Origin: Pseudomonadales bacterium
Lineage (GTDB): Bacteria > Pseudomonadota > Gammaproteobacteria > Pseudomonadales > UBA5518
Assembly (NCBI GenBank): GCA_024234165.1
Contig: JACKOP010000002.1
Coordinates: 248,001 to 312,000, forward strand
Direction of reading: 5' to 3'
Length of the DNA stretch: 64,000 bases
The first letter of the stretch is position 1; each line of letters opens with the position of its first letter. The notes under the pieces were generated by a model. That model did no database searches. It was not told the DNA's origin and was given only the letters and a program-made list of their open reading frames with translations. Positions 53,129 to 61,877 of this stretch are shown in pieces. Both the position numbers and the translations under genes were made by a program.

Positions 53129-55681
53129 ATGCATCGTGCCCGCCGTTCCGGCTCTGTTCTGTTCATCCTCACACCACTGGCATTCGCGCTGCAAACGGGC
53201 AGCGTGTTCGCACAGGACCCGAGCTTCACACTCGAGGAGATCATCGTCACGGCACAACGGCGCGCAGAGAACGTGCTCGAAGTGCCGATCTCGATAACTG
53301 TGGAAACCGCCGCCTCGCTGCAGAAAAAGGGCGTCACCACACTCGAGGGACTGTCACTGCAGACGCCGAGTCTCGTTACGCAGGACGGTGGGCGCATTTC
53401 TTCGGTAGCGATCCGCGGCCTCGGCAGCGCAGGCCTCGATACGGTCGAGAGTTCGGTGGGCATCTACATCGACGAGATCTACTACGGACGCAGTCGTCTG
53501 TCGCGCAACCCGCTGTTCGACATGGACCGCATCGAGGTGCTGCGTGGTCCCCAGGGAACGCTGTACGGGCGCAACACGATTGCCGGTGCCATCGCGATGC
53601 ACACTGCGCGTCCGACCGAGGAATTCAGCGCACGCCTGCTCGCCGAAGCCGGCAACCTCGACTCGCACAAGCTCGAAGGCAGCATCTCCGGTCCGCTGGC
53701 CGACAACTTCGCGATGCGCCTGGCCGTGCTGAACAGCAAGCGCGGAACCTATCTGAAAAACGAAATCGGGCCCGACGGCGCTGGCCAGGACACCGAAGGC
53801 TATCGCGTATCGGCGAGCTGGAATCCTGCCGAAGATCTGTCGCTGTTTGCAAAATACGAAACCATGGTGCACGAGCAGGTCGGCGTCTTCGACCAGCTCG
53901 TGGGCGATCCTTTCGGCGTGTGGGCGCACTACCCCGGAATCGATCTGCGTCGCGACCATCATCAGCAGGTCAACGGCATCGGGCCGCAGGCACTGAAGCA
54001 CCCGGGCGGCTACTTCACGTCGGAGGCTGCCGCGGTACACCTCAACTGGGATCTGCCCGGCGGCTACAGCCTGAAATCAGTCAGTGGCTGGACTACCTAC
54101 GACGCACGTTCGCGCGACTGGATAACGGCATCACCGGACTCTTCGCTGACGATCAACGGCATGACGGAGCGCGTCGAGTACTGGAGCCAGGAACTGCGCA
54201 TCATGTCGCCGGAGGATCGCCCGCTGCGTTTCCTGGGTGGTGCCTTCATCGATTACTACGACGTGAAGACGCTGCCGCAAGCCGGCTCCGGCGCCACGCT
54301 GAACCTCGGCAACAGCATCCTGCCAGCAGTGGTGCAGGGGCTGGCGACCAGTCCTGCCCTCGCATTCCTGGGACCTCTGCAGCCCAGCGTCGCAGCAGGT
54401 TTCGCGAACGGCACCCGGGAGTATTTCCGCCTGACCACACCGTCCGGAGACCCGGTCAGCGGGGTCAGCAACCTCGACCAGTTGATCAAGACCTGGTCGG
54501 TGTTCTTCGAGGGGCAGTACGACTTCAATCCGAGCTGGCGCCTGACGCTGGGCGTGCGCTACGCGAAGGAAAGCAACGACACCCGCATGGGCAAGGGGAC
54601 CTTCTATCACAACGGTCTGGGGCTGCCGTGGGGCGCCTTCCCGACGCCGGCGCAAATTGCCGCCAGCGCCGTGGCTGCCGACCCGACGCTGGCCGCGGTG
54701 AGCGCGTATCTGCCGTCGATCTACGCCGGTGTGACCACGCGGGAGATCGCACCCGGACTGCCGTTCAGCATGCTGCCGCTCGTGATCGCAGCTCCCGGCG
54801 GCACCCCGCTGGCCAAGGACAGCCTCGACGAGGACCACTGGATTCCATCGCTGAAGCTGCAGTATTTCCCGCGCGACGACGCCATGTTCTATCTGACCGT
54901 TGCCACCGGTTTCAAGGCAGGTGGTTTCAACAGCTCGAACATCAACGTCTATACACGCGCCGGCGACACCTTCGGCGGTGAGGAAGCCCTCGCGATCGAG
55001 ATCGGCGGCAAGCTGACGCTGCTCGAAGGCCGCGCCCAACTCAATTTCGCCGTATTCCATACGAATTTCGACGATATGCAGGCATCCACGATCTCGCCGC
55101 AGGGTGCAGCAACGGTGGTCAACGCGGCGAAGGCGGTTTCGCAGGGCTTCGAGATCGATGGCACCTGGCGCATCACCGAAGCACTGACCGCCGGTGCCGC
55201 GTGGGCATGGCTGGACGCGCACTACGAGGATTCGAAGGAACTCAGTTGCGGCGCGTACATGAAGTCGCTGCGGCAGATGCAAGGCGAGGACTTCACGACC
55301 AGGCCGTGCACCTTCCGCCTCGACAAACTGCCGAACGGCAAGGACGATCTGCAACGCGCACCACGCAATACGATCACCGCATGGGCGGAATACCGTACCG
55401 CACTGAGCGATGCGTGGGAGTTGCAGCTTTTCGCTACCGTGAATCGCCGCGACAAGGTCACGACGATGCTGGATGCTTCCCTCTGGACCCAGCCGATCAC
55501 GATCCTGAATGCACGTATCGCACTGAACCAGACCCGCGACGACTGGACGGTGGCGCTGTTTGGCAACAACCTGCTCGACGACGACGGTCTGTTGCTGCTG
55601 CAGGAGAACTCCGGCGGCGCAGTCAAGGGCATCATCACGACGCCACGCATGTGGGGACTCCAGCTCGTCAAGAACTGGTGA
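53129..55681 (+). CDS. TonB-dependent outer-membrane receptor
   Basis: An 850-residue receptor with a signal peptide (cut after VFA), TonB box EEIIVTAQ at 36-43, plug with IEVLRGPQGTLYGRNTIAGA, and a barrel ending in GLQLVKNW. GRNTIAGAI is the common form of the plug motif, in contrast to the GRTDPAGAL of the receptor at 2760. Such receptors are abundant in degraders of complex organic substrates. It leads an operon with an SDR and a zinc-type alcohol dehydrogenase, suggesting that the imported compound is a secondary alcohol or ketone. Confidence 0.93.
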   Translation: MHRARRSGSVLFILTPLAFALQTGSVFAQDPSFTLEEIIVTAQRRAENVLEVPISITVETAASLQKKGVTTLEGLSLQTPSLVTQDGGRISSVAIRGLGSAGLDTVESSVGIYIDEIYYGRSRLSRNPLFDMDRIEVLRGPQGTLYGRNTIAGAIAMHTARPTEEFSARLLAEAGNLDSHKLEGSISGPLADNFAMRLAVLNSKRGTYLKNEIGPDGAGQDTEGYRVSASWNPAEDLSLFAKYETMVHEQVGVFDQLVGDPFGVWAHYPGIDLRRDHHQQVNGIGPQALKHPGGYFTSEAAAVHLNWDLPGGYSLKSVSGWTTYDARSRDWITASPDSSLTINGMTERVEYWSQELRIMSPEDRPLRFLGGAFIDYYDVKTLPQAGSGATLNLGNSILPAVVQGLATSPALAFLGPLQPSVAAGFANGTREYFRLTTPSGDPVSGVSNLDQLIKTWSVFFEGQYDFNPSWRLTLGVRYAKESNDTRMGKGTFYHNGLGLPWGAFPTPAQIAASAVAADPTLAAVSAYLPSIYAGVTTREIAPGLPFSMLPLVIAAPGGTPLAKDSLDEDHWIPSLKLQYFPRDDAMFYLTVATGFKAGGFNSSNINVYTRAGDTFGGEEALAIEIGGKLTLLEGRAQLNFAVFHTNFDDMQASTISPQGAATVVNAAKAVSQGFEIDGTWRITEALTAGAAWAWLDAHYEDSKELSCGAYMKSLRQMQGEDFTTRPCTFRLDKLPNGKDDLQRAPRNTITAWAEYRTALSDAWELQLFATVNRRDKVTTMLDASLWTQPITILNARIALNQTRDDWTVALFGNNLLDDDGLLLLQENSGGAVKGIITTPRMWGLQLVKNW

Positions 55682-55733
55682 ACATGCAACGCGGGGGCTG
55701 GCTTTGCGACAACCCGGGACACAGGAGACCTGA

Positions 55734-56597
55734 ATGAGCGCGGCAACCGCACCGTCGATCGACATGAAGGGGCGCACCGCGCTGATCACCGGTGCAGGGG
55801 CGGGCATCGGACGCGGCATCGCGGAAGCCTTCGGCGCGCTCGGTGCACGCATCATCGGCGCCGAGATCGATCCCTCGCGCGCCACGGCGACCCAGACAGC
55901 GTTGCGCTCGGCAGGAATCGCCGCCGAGATCCACGTCTGCGATGTGCGCGACAGCGCACAGCTTCGCGCACTCTGCGCCGAACTCGACGCCTGCGGTGAG
56001 GGCCTGGACACGCTGGTCAACAACGTCGGTGATTCGATCGGGGAGTTCATGCACCCCTTCGATCGCGCCCCGGAAGAACTGTGGGACGCACTCTACGCAA
56101 TCAATCTGCGCCATGTGTTCACGGCGTCGCAGGCGGCGTTGCCGCTGCTGCGCCGGCGTGCGCCCGGCGCGACGATCATCAACGTATCGTCGATCGAGGC
56201 ATTTCGGGCGATTCCGATGTGTCCGGTCTACTCGGCGTTCAAGCACGCGATCACCGGCTTCACCAGGAGTCTGGCGCTGGTGCTCGGCCCCGAGGGCATC
56301 CGCGTCAACACGATCGCGCCGGAAACCACCGAGACCGAACAGGTCAAGCCATCGCAGTACGTGACGCCGGAACGGCACGAGAATATCGCGCGCTGGACTC
56401 CGCTCGGACGTTTCGGCGAACCCCGCGACATGGCCGGCTGCGCGGTGTTCCTGGCGAGCGAGCTGTCGGCCTGGGTCACGGGCACGACGGTGAACGCCGA
56501 TGGCGGCGCACTGGCCGCCGGCGGCTTCTACCGCACCCCGGGCGGCCACTGGACCAATACGCCGATCGTCACCGGCGACGGTTTCGGTTTCAGCTGA
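55734..56597 (+). CDS. SDR-family dehydrogenase
   Basis: A 287-residue classical SDR with TGAGAGIGRGIA, LVNNVG, catalytic serine in NVSSIEAFRA and YSAFK, then a GFYRTPGG tail near the C-terminus. It reversibly oxidises a hydroxyl group with NAD(P). The ATG follows GGAGACCTGA. It starts 52 bases after the receptor stop and 59 before the alcohol dehydrogenase. The substrate is unknown. Confidence 0.87.
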   Translation: MSAATAPSIDMKGRTALITGAGAGIGRGIAEAFGALGARIIGAEIDPSRATATQTALRSAGIAAEIHVCDVRDSAQLRALCAELDACGEGLDTLVNNVGDSIGEFMHPFDRAPEELWDALYAINLRHVFTASQAALPLLRRRAPGATIINVSSIEAFRAIPMCPVYSAFKHAITGFTRSLALVLGPEGIRVNTIAPETTETEQVKPSQYVTPERHENIARWTPLGRFGEPRDMAGCAVFLASELSAWVTGTTVNADGGALAAGGFYRTPGGHWTNTPIVTGDGFGFS

Positions 56598-56656
56598 TTC
56601 GTCATCACATACAGTCGTATACTCGCATCCAGCTTCATCAGAAGGAGGACACGACG

Positions 56657-57670
56657 ATGCTGCAGGTCAACATCCACGGCCCCGGTGACGTGCGACTCGA
56701 TCCGGTACGCGAACCCGCGACCGGTGCCAACGACATCATCGTGCGTACCGGTGCCTGCGGGATCTGTGGCAGCGATCTGTCCTACATCGACATGGGCGGA
56801 ATCGCCATCGCACCGGGTGGCACGATGGCCTTGGGACACGAATTTTCGGGAACCGTGGAAACAGTAGGTCACGCCGTGCGCGATCTCGTCCCCGGACAGC
56901 GCGTGGTGGTCGATCCGATGCTGACTTCAGACATCGGCAACGGCGGCCCCGAAGGAGCATTCACACCACTCCTGCTGGTACGCAATGCCCGCCTCGGCGT
57001 GAACGTGCACGAAGTCCCCCACGACATGCCGTTCGAGCGTGCCGCACTGGTGGAGCCGCTCGCAGTCGCCATGCATGCAGTCAACAACGCTGCACCCGAT
57101 GCGCAGGACAAGGTCGTCGTCTACGGGGCCGGCTGCATCGGGCTTGGGGCGATACTGGCCTTGCGCCACCGCGGCGTGCGGGAGATCGCCGTCATCGATC
57201 TGTCGGACGAGCGCTTGCGTCGGGCACGTGAACTCGGCGCAACGCTGACGCTGAACCCCCGGCGCGACGATGTGCTGGCAGGGCTGCGCGCCGCGCACGG
57301 CGAAAGCGAAGTCTACGGCACACCGCTCACCGCCAGTTCGGTATTCATCGAGGCGAGCGGCGCAGAAGCGGCATTCAACGAAATCGTGCGGATCGCCCCG
57401 TTCGCAGCGCGTGTGATCGTGGTGGCGCTGCACAAGAAGCAGGCGTCACTCGATCTGATGCTGGTCATGATGAAGGAGCTGGCGATACGCGGTTCGATCG
57501 GCTATCCGCAGGAGTTTCCCGAGGTGATCGCAATGCTGCGCAACCCCGCGCTCGACGTCGGGCCGATCATCAGCCACCGTTTTGCGTTGAAGGATTTCAT
57601 GCAGGCATTGGCCACGGCACGTAACGCCGCGATTTCGGCCAAGGTGATGATCACCGCTTTCGAGGGCTGA
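56657..57670 (+). CDS. MDR alcohol dehydrogenase (threonine dehydrogenase-like) without structural zinc
   Basis: A 337-residue medium-chain dehydrogenase. Catalytic zinc ligands are C37 (CGICGSD) and H61-E62 (LGHEFSG), and the nucleotide site is VVYGAGCIGLGAI. The four cysteines that bind structural zinc in most ADHs are absent; that lobe reads DIGNGGPEGAFTPLL. It probably oxidises a polyol or secondary alcohol. GGAGG lies upstream. It is the last gene of the receptor-SDR-ADH operon and ends 10 bases from the convergent uspA-like gene. Confidence 0.87.
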   Translation: MLQVNIHGPGDVRLDPVREPATGANDIIVRTGACGICGSDLSYIDMGGIAIAPGGTMALGHEFSGTVETVGHAVRDLVPGQRVVVDPMLTSDIGNGGPEGAFTPLLLVRNARLGVNVHEVPHDMPFERAALVEPLAVAMHAVNNAAPDAQDKVVVYGAGCIGLGAILALRHRGVREIAVIDLSDERLRRARELGATLTLNPRRDDVLAGLRAAHGESEVYGTPLTASSVFIEASGAEAAFNEIVRIAPFAARVIVVALHKKQASLDLMLVMMKELAIRGSIGYPQEFPEVIAMLRNPALDVGPIISHRFALKDFMQALATARNAAISAKVMITAFEG

Positions 57671-57680
57671 AGCAGCGGCC

Positions 57681-58121
57681 TCAGTCCACCAGGCTCCTGA
57701 TCACCGTCACCGGCACGCGGGACAGGCGCAGCACGTCTCTGGCAACCGAACCCATGACGACGTGGCGCAGGCCGGTGCGCCCGTGCGTGCCCATCACCAC
57801 GAGATCGAAGTCCATCTCGGCGGCATAGCGTGCGATCGCTTCGGCAGCATTCCCCACTGCGATATGCACCGTGAACTCCTGCCCCGCGCGTTCGAGCAAC
57901 GCACTGGCGTCCTGTAATGCTGCGCGTCCCTCTTCACGGTAATGCTCGTCGAGAGATTCCCGCGCGATGAACATGCGCACATGACCGGTATCCAGCGGCA
58001 TCTGCACGTTCAACAGATGTGCATCGATCATGCAGCCCGCCGCGCGCAAGCGCAGCACATGCTCCACCGCGCGCAGCGCGTGCTGCGAACCGTCCACTGC
58101 CAGCAACACACGCAAGCTCAT
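57681..58121 (-). CDS. Universal stress protein (UspA family)
   Basis: A 146-residue single Usp domain with N-terminal VLLAVDGSQHALRAV and the ATP-binding motif GTHGRTGLRHVVMGSVA. The G-2x-G-9x-G-S pattern marks the nucleotide-binding subtype. Its role is stress survival; the client is unknown. It is read on the same strand as terC and may share a transcript (46 bases apart). Confidence 0.92.
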   Translation of the reverse strand: MSLRVLLAVDGSQHALRAVEHVLRLRAAGCMIDAHLLNVQMPLDTGHVRMFIARESLDEHYREEGRAALQDASALLERAGQEFTVHIAVGNAAEAIARYAAEMDFDLVVMGTHGRTGLRHVVMGSVARDVLRLSRVPVTVIRSLVD

Positions 58122-58167
58122 CGTTCACCTCCTTGCCGATCGATTTGCCAGAACCCGGAATCTCCGC

Positions 58168-58899
58168 TCATGCCTCGGGCTCGCGCGGCTCCACCACGAT
58201 CGTGCGTGCCGCGCGCACGGGTGCACCGTGCTGGCGCGCCATCCACTTGCCAACGGCGACCACCAGCACCGCGCCGGTTGCTGCACTCGCCGTGCCGATC
58301 CAGTGTGGTGCTCCGGCGAGCAGCGACGCCACGCTGATGTCGGTGACCAGCATATCCCCTGCAATCCAGCCGAGCAGCGCAGCCCCGAGCGTGATCACGA
58401 CCGGGAAACGGTCCATCAGGTGCAGCACGAAACGACTGCCCCACACGATGATCGGAATGCTGATCACTATCCCCAGTACCACGAGGACCATGCTCCCTTT
58501 GGCAGCACCCGCGACTGCGATCACGTTGTCCACACTCATCACGGCATCGGCCACGATGATCGTACGGATTGCACCGGCGAGCGTGACGCTCGCAACGACC
58601 TGCCCATGCTCCTCGGGCTCCGGCAGCAGCAGCTTGACGCCTATCCACAGCAGCAGCACTGCTCCGACCGCCTTCAACAACGGCAGCGCAAGCAATTGCA
58701 ACGCGAAGAAGATCAGCACCACGCGCAGCCCGATCGCACCGACCATTCCCCAAAGTATGCCGAGGCGGCGTTGCTCGGGTGGCAGCTTGCGGCACGCGAG
58801 CGCGATCACGACTGCGTTGTCCCCGCCGAGCAGGATATCGATCATGACGATCTGCCCGAGCGCGATCCATAACGCTGCGCTGACCAGCGAGTACTCCAT
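58168..58899 (-). CDS. TerC/YjbE-family integral membrane protein
   Basis: A 243-residue protein with seven hydrophobic segments and TerC signatures DILLGGDNAVVIAL and VADAVMSVDNVIAVAGAA; the paired aspartates in GGDN and SVDN likely bind metal. YjbE-type members export manganese or help load metals into secreted proteins. A basic tail follows residue 215. It starts 9 bases after the MHS transporter stop, so the two are co-transcribed. Confidence 0.88.
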   Translation of the reverse strand: MEYSLVSAALWIALGQIVMIDILLGGDNAVVIALACRKLPPEQRRLGILWGMVGAIGLRVVLIFFALQLLALPLLKAVGAVLLLWIGVKLLLPEPEEHGQVVASVTLAGAIRTIIVADAVMSVDNVIAVAGAAKGSMVLVVLGIVISIPIIVWGSRFVLHLMDRFPVVITLGAALLGWIAGDMLVTDISVASLLAGAPHWIGTASAATGAVLVVAVGKWMARQHGAPVRAARTIVVEPREPEA

Positions 58900-58908
58900 G
58901 CATACCTC

Positions 58909-60258
58909 TCAATGCGACAGCGGGACGCGGCGCAGAGCCAGCCACAGCAACGCCAGCAGCGTCAGCAACCCGGCCAGCGACTGGTAGTAGCCGACCGCGA
59001 CGATGCCATAGTGCGTTGCAAGCCAGGTTGCCAGGTACGGCGCGAGCGAAGCGCCGAGGATCCCGGCCAGATTGAACGACAACGAAGCACCCGTGTAGCG
59101 CACCGCCGTGGGAAACAGTTCCGATAGCGCCGTACCCAGCGGGCCGTAGGTCAATCCCATCAGCGCAAGGCCGATCGACAGGAACGCCAGTGCATCGAGG
59201 CGATCAGCGGTGCTGAACAGCGGCTCGAAGAACAGCCCGAAGACAATGATGGCCACGGTTGCCGCGATCAGCACCGCAAGTCGGCCACGGCGATCGGCCA
59301 ACGCTGCCGACAGCGGGATGGTCAGCGCGAAGAACAGCACCCCGACCATCTGCAGGATCAGGAATTCCTCACGTCCGAAACCGAGTGCGGTAGTACCCCA
59401 GCTCAGCGAAAACACAGTCATCAGGTAAAACACCACAAAGGTTGCCGTGGCTGCAAAGGTGCCGAGCAGCAAGGTGCCGCCGTGGTTTGCGACGACCGTA
59501 AACATGGGAACAGGCACACGTTCGTCGTTCTCGATCGCACGCTGGAAAGCCGGTGTCTCGGTCAGTTTGAGACGCACGTAGAGCCCGACCAGTACCAGCG
59601 CCGCACTCGCCACGAACGGAATGCGCCAGCCCCAGGCAAGGAACGCTGCATCGTCGAGCCAGTGGGCCAGCAACAGGAAGGTTCCGGTCGAACAAACAAA
59701 GCCCAGTGGTGCACCAAGCTGCGGGAACATCCCGTACCAGGCGCGCCTGCCATGCGGGGCATTCTCGGTTGCGAGCAGCACCGCACCACCCCACTCTCCG
59801 CCGAGCCCCAGGCCCTGTCCCAGCCGGCACAGCGCGAGCAACGCAGGGGCCCACACGCCGATCGATGCGTAGGTTGGCAGCAAGCCGATCACCACGGTCG
59901 ACAGACCCATCGTCGAGAGGGCTGCCACGAGCGTCGCCTTGCGCCCGATGCGATCTCCGAAATGTCCGAACAACGCAGAACCCACCGGACGCGCGAAGAA
60001 GGCGAGCGCAAACGTCGCGAGCGACTGCAGCACCGACGAGGTGGGATCGCTGGCCGGGAAAAACAGCTGCGGAAACACCAGCACCGCCGCCGTTGCATAG
60101 ATGTAGAAATCGAAGAACTCGATCGTGGTACCGATCATGCTGGCAAACAGCACCTGGGCCGGCGAGTTCAACCTGCCTTGCACCGGCGTTTCCTGCGTCA
60201 GGGCATCATCTGCAAGGCACGATCCTGCTGTACCGGCATGTTCGGTCAGCGATGACAT
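58909..60258 (-). CDS. MFS transporter, metabolite:H+ symporter (MHS) family
   Basis: A 449-residue protein with twelve membrane segments and family motifs TTIEFFDFYIYATAA, GHFGDRIGRKATLVAA and LGLGGEWGGAVLL. Characterised relatives (KgtP, ProP, ShiA, PcaT-like) bring in carboxylates, betaines or shikimate with protons. A hydrophilic 30-residue N-terminus is longer than usual. GAGG lies 6 bases before the ATG. It follows the DUF1329 gene after a strong hairpin; the substrate may be an organic acid from the same pathway. Confidence 0.9.
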   Translation of the reverse strand: MSSLTEHAGTAGSCLADDALTQETPVQGRLNSPAQVLFASMIGTTIEFFDFYIYATAAVLVFPQLFFPASDPTSSVLQSLATFALAFFARPVGSALFGHFGDRIGRKATLVAALSTMGLSTVVIGLLPTYASIGVWAPALLALCRLGQGLGLGGEWGGAVLLATENAPHGRRAWYGMFPQLGAPLGFVCSTGTFLLLAHWLDDAAFLAWGWRIPFVASAALVLVGLYVRLKLTETPAFQRAIENDERVPVPMFTVVANHGGTLLLGTFAATATFVVFYLMTVFSLSWGTTALGFGREEFLILQMVGVLFFALTIPLSAALADRRGRLAVLIAATVAIIVFGLFFEPLFSTADRLDALAFLSIGLALMGLTYGPLGTALSELFPTAVRYTGASLSFNLAGILGASLAPYLATWLATHYGIVAVGYYQSLAGLLTLLALLWLALRRVPLSH

Positions 60259-60381
60259 TCACGTCCTCATGTACCTGGAGCCTGCACAACGCATGCCTGC
60301 TCGAGCGGGCGACCATCATGACAGAGGAAGACGAAGAAAACACGGCCCTTTTCGTTGGCGCAGGCGCAGGCCCAGGACAAC

Positions 60382-60417
60382 CGTGGCGGGGTTGCGTCCA
60401 CCCGCAACCCCGCCACG
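60382..60417 (-). terminator. Perfect 15-bp hairpin between DUF1329 and MHS genes
   Basis: CGTGGCGGGGTTGCG and CGCAACCCCGCCACG pair across a 6-base loop. It lies 40 bases after the DUF1329 stop. No U-run follows on the minus strand. The stem is strong enough to end or protect the upstream transcript. Confidence 0.65.
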
Positions 60418-60456
60418 ATCATTCATTGCGCCCCGTCCTGGTTCAGAGACCAGAAC

Positions 60457-61842
60457 TCATTTGGCAGGATGCTCCTTCAGCCAGGCTTCCTTCGCGGCCT
60501 GGTATTGGGGCAGGGCTGGCCGGCTCATGTACGCCTTGTGCACCGCGTCCATCTGCGCCTGCATCTCGCCGGTGGCGGCACGCTGCAGGATGCTGGGATC
60601 CAGGAAGCTTGGATCGAAGCAATCGTGTGCGTTGATCGTCTGGTTGATGTACGTCGTACGCTGCGCCTGCACATCGATTGTCAGCGTATTGAAATTGCCG
60701 AGGTTCGGCTGCCCTTTGCAATCACCATTCCAGTACGGTGCGTAGCGCGTGTGCCAGATCTTCCACAGGGTGTCCTTCTTGTCGTAGAACTCGCCGTGAT
60801 AGAAGAACGGTGCGCTGGCTTCCATGTACAGCACCTTCTTGCCGTAGGGGTGATAGTCGGGAGGCGTTCCCTCGACGACGAACACCTTGCGCGGCTGGTA
60901 TCGGGTATTGATGTAGTTCCAGTGCGGCGGGTTCTTCACATCGACCCAGTTGTTGATGTCATGCAGCTTGTTGGCGTAGTTGAGGTCCGGCATGTCGACG
61001 ACCTCGAGCACATGACGCTCGGCAACGCACTTCCAGTTGCTGTACCACATCGGGTTTGCCTGCAGACCCTGGCTGTCGTCGTTCAGCAGGTTCATCTTCG
61101 GCTGCGGATCGATCCACGACTTGCCGCCCGGGGTGCGCCGCGTACGCCGCATCGCGCGCACATACACATAACCTTCGTCTTCCTTGGCATCGCTGTACTG
61201 GCGGTTCAACACGCCGATCCCCGCGATGTCGTAAGGTGCCGTCAGCACCAGTACGAAGCGTGCGTGCTCGTTCGGCAGGCCCGGCAGCGTAGGTGTGTCC
61301 CCGTAGCGACCGTCCCACTTCATGACGACGTTCTGCGCTACAAAGTTGTTCACCACACCAGCCTTGGCGTCGAGGATGAATACCTCGCCGGTTGCAGCCC
61401 AGCTGTTCGTGATCGTCGGTGCCGCGTAGTAGTAGTTCCACACCAGCTTCTGGCCGCACTGCGGATCATCGGCGCGGATCTGGTCCATCGGGAACGGCAC
61501 GCCGGCGCCGGCATAACCCTTGATGCTGCCGTCGGCTGCGATGCTGGCCTTGCCGGCATTCGCCTTCGTCGCCTGCTCCCACTCGTTGCCGAACTTCACC
61601 TCACTCGAGTGTTCGAGCGGCATCTTGAGTCCGTACTTGCGCACCTGCTCCTCGAGCGGCCCGGTGAGCAGATCCCTGATCTTGTGACCCTCGAAGGTGT
61701 CATCGGCAATCGCATCCAGATTGTCGGCACTGATGACCGTGCCTTCGGGCAACTCCTTCGCGAGGATCGCGGCCGACCCCGCAGCGAGCGCTGCCCCGGC
61801 CAGTGCCGTCAATCCGCTCTGCATCAATGTTTTCAGTTTCAT
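60457..61842 (-). CDS. DUF1329 periplasmic protein
   Basis: A 461-residue exported protein with a signal peptide (LTALAGAALAAGSAAILA). The body has DUF1329 features: repeated aromatic beta-strand segments such as RYQPRKVFVVEG, KKVLYMEASAPFFYHGEFYD and the tail WLKEHPAK. The domain is predicted to resemble the LolB/LolA lipid-carrier fold. It almost always occurs with DUF1302 and an RND protein, as here, and probably carries an apolar ligand across the periplasm. It starts 35 bases after the DUF1302 stop. Confidence 0.88.
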   Translation of the reverse strand: MKLKTLMQSGLTALAGAALAAGSAAILAKELPEGTVISADNLDAIADDTFEGHKIRDLLTGPLEEQVRKYGLKMPLEHSSEVKFGNEWEQATKANAGKASIAADGSIKGYAGAGVPFPMDQIRADDPQCGQKLVWNYYYAAPTITNSWAATGEVFILDAKAGVVNNFVAQNVVMKWDGRYGDTPTLPGLPNEHARFVLVLTAPYDIAGIGVLNRQYSDAKEDEGYVYVRAMRRTRRTPGGKSWIDPQPKMNLLNDDSQGLQANPMWYSNWKCVAERHVLEVVDMPDLNYANKLHDINNWVDVKNPPHWNYINTRYQPRKVFVVEGTPPDYHPYGKKVLYMEASAPFFYHGEFYDKKDTLWKIWHTRYAPYWNGDCKGQPNLGNFNTLTIDVQAQRTTYINQTINAHDCFDPSFLDPSILQRAATGEMQAQMDAVHKAYMSRPALPQYQAAKEAWLKEHPAK

Positions 61843-61877
61843 GTCTCTACTCCTGGAAAAACCCGGTTCGCATCGGT

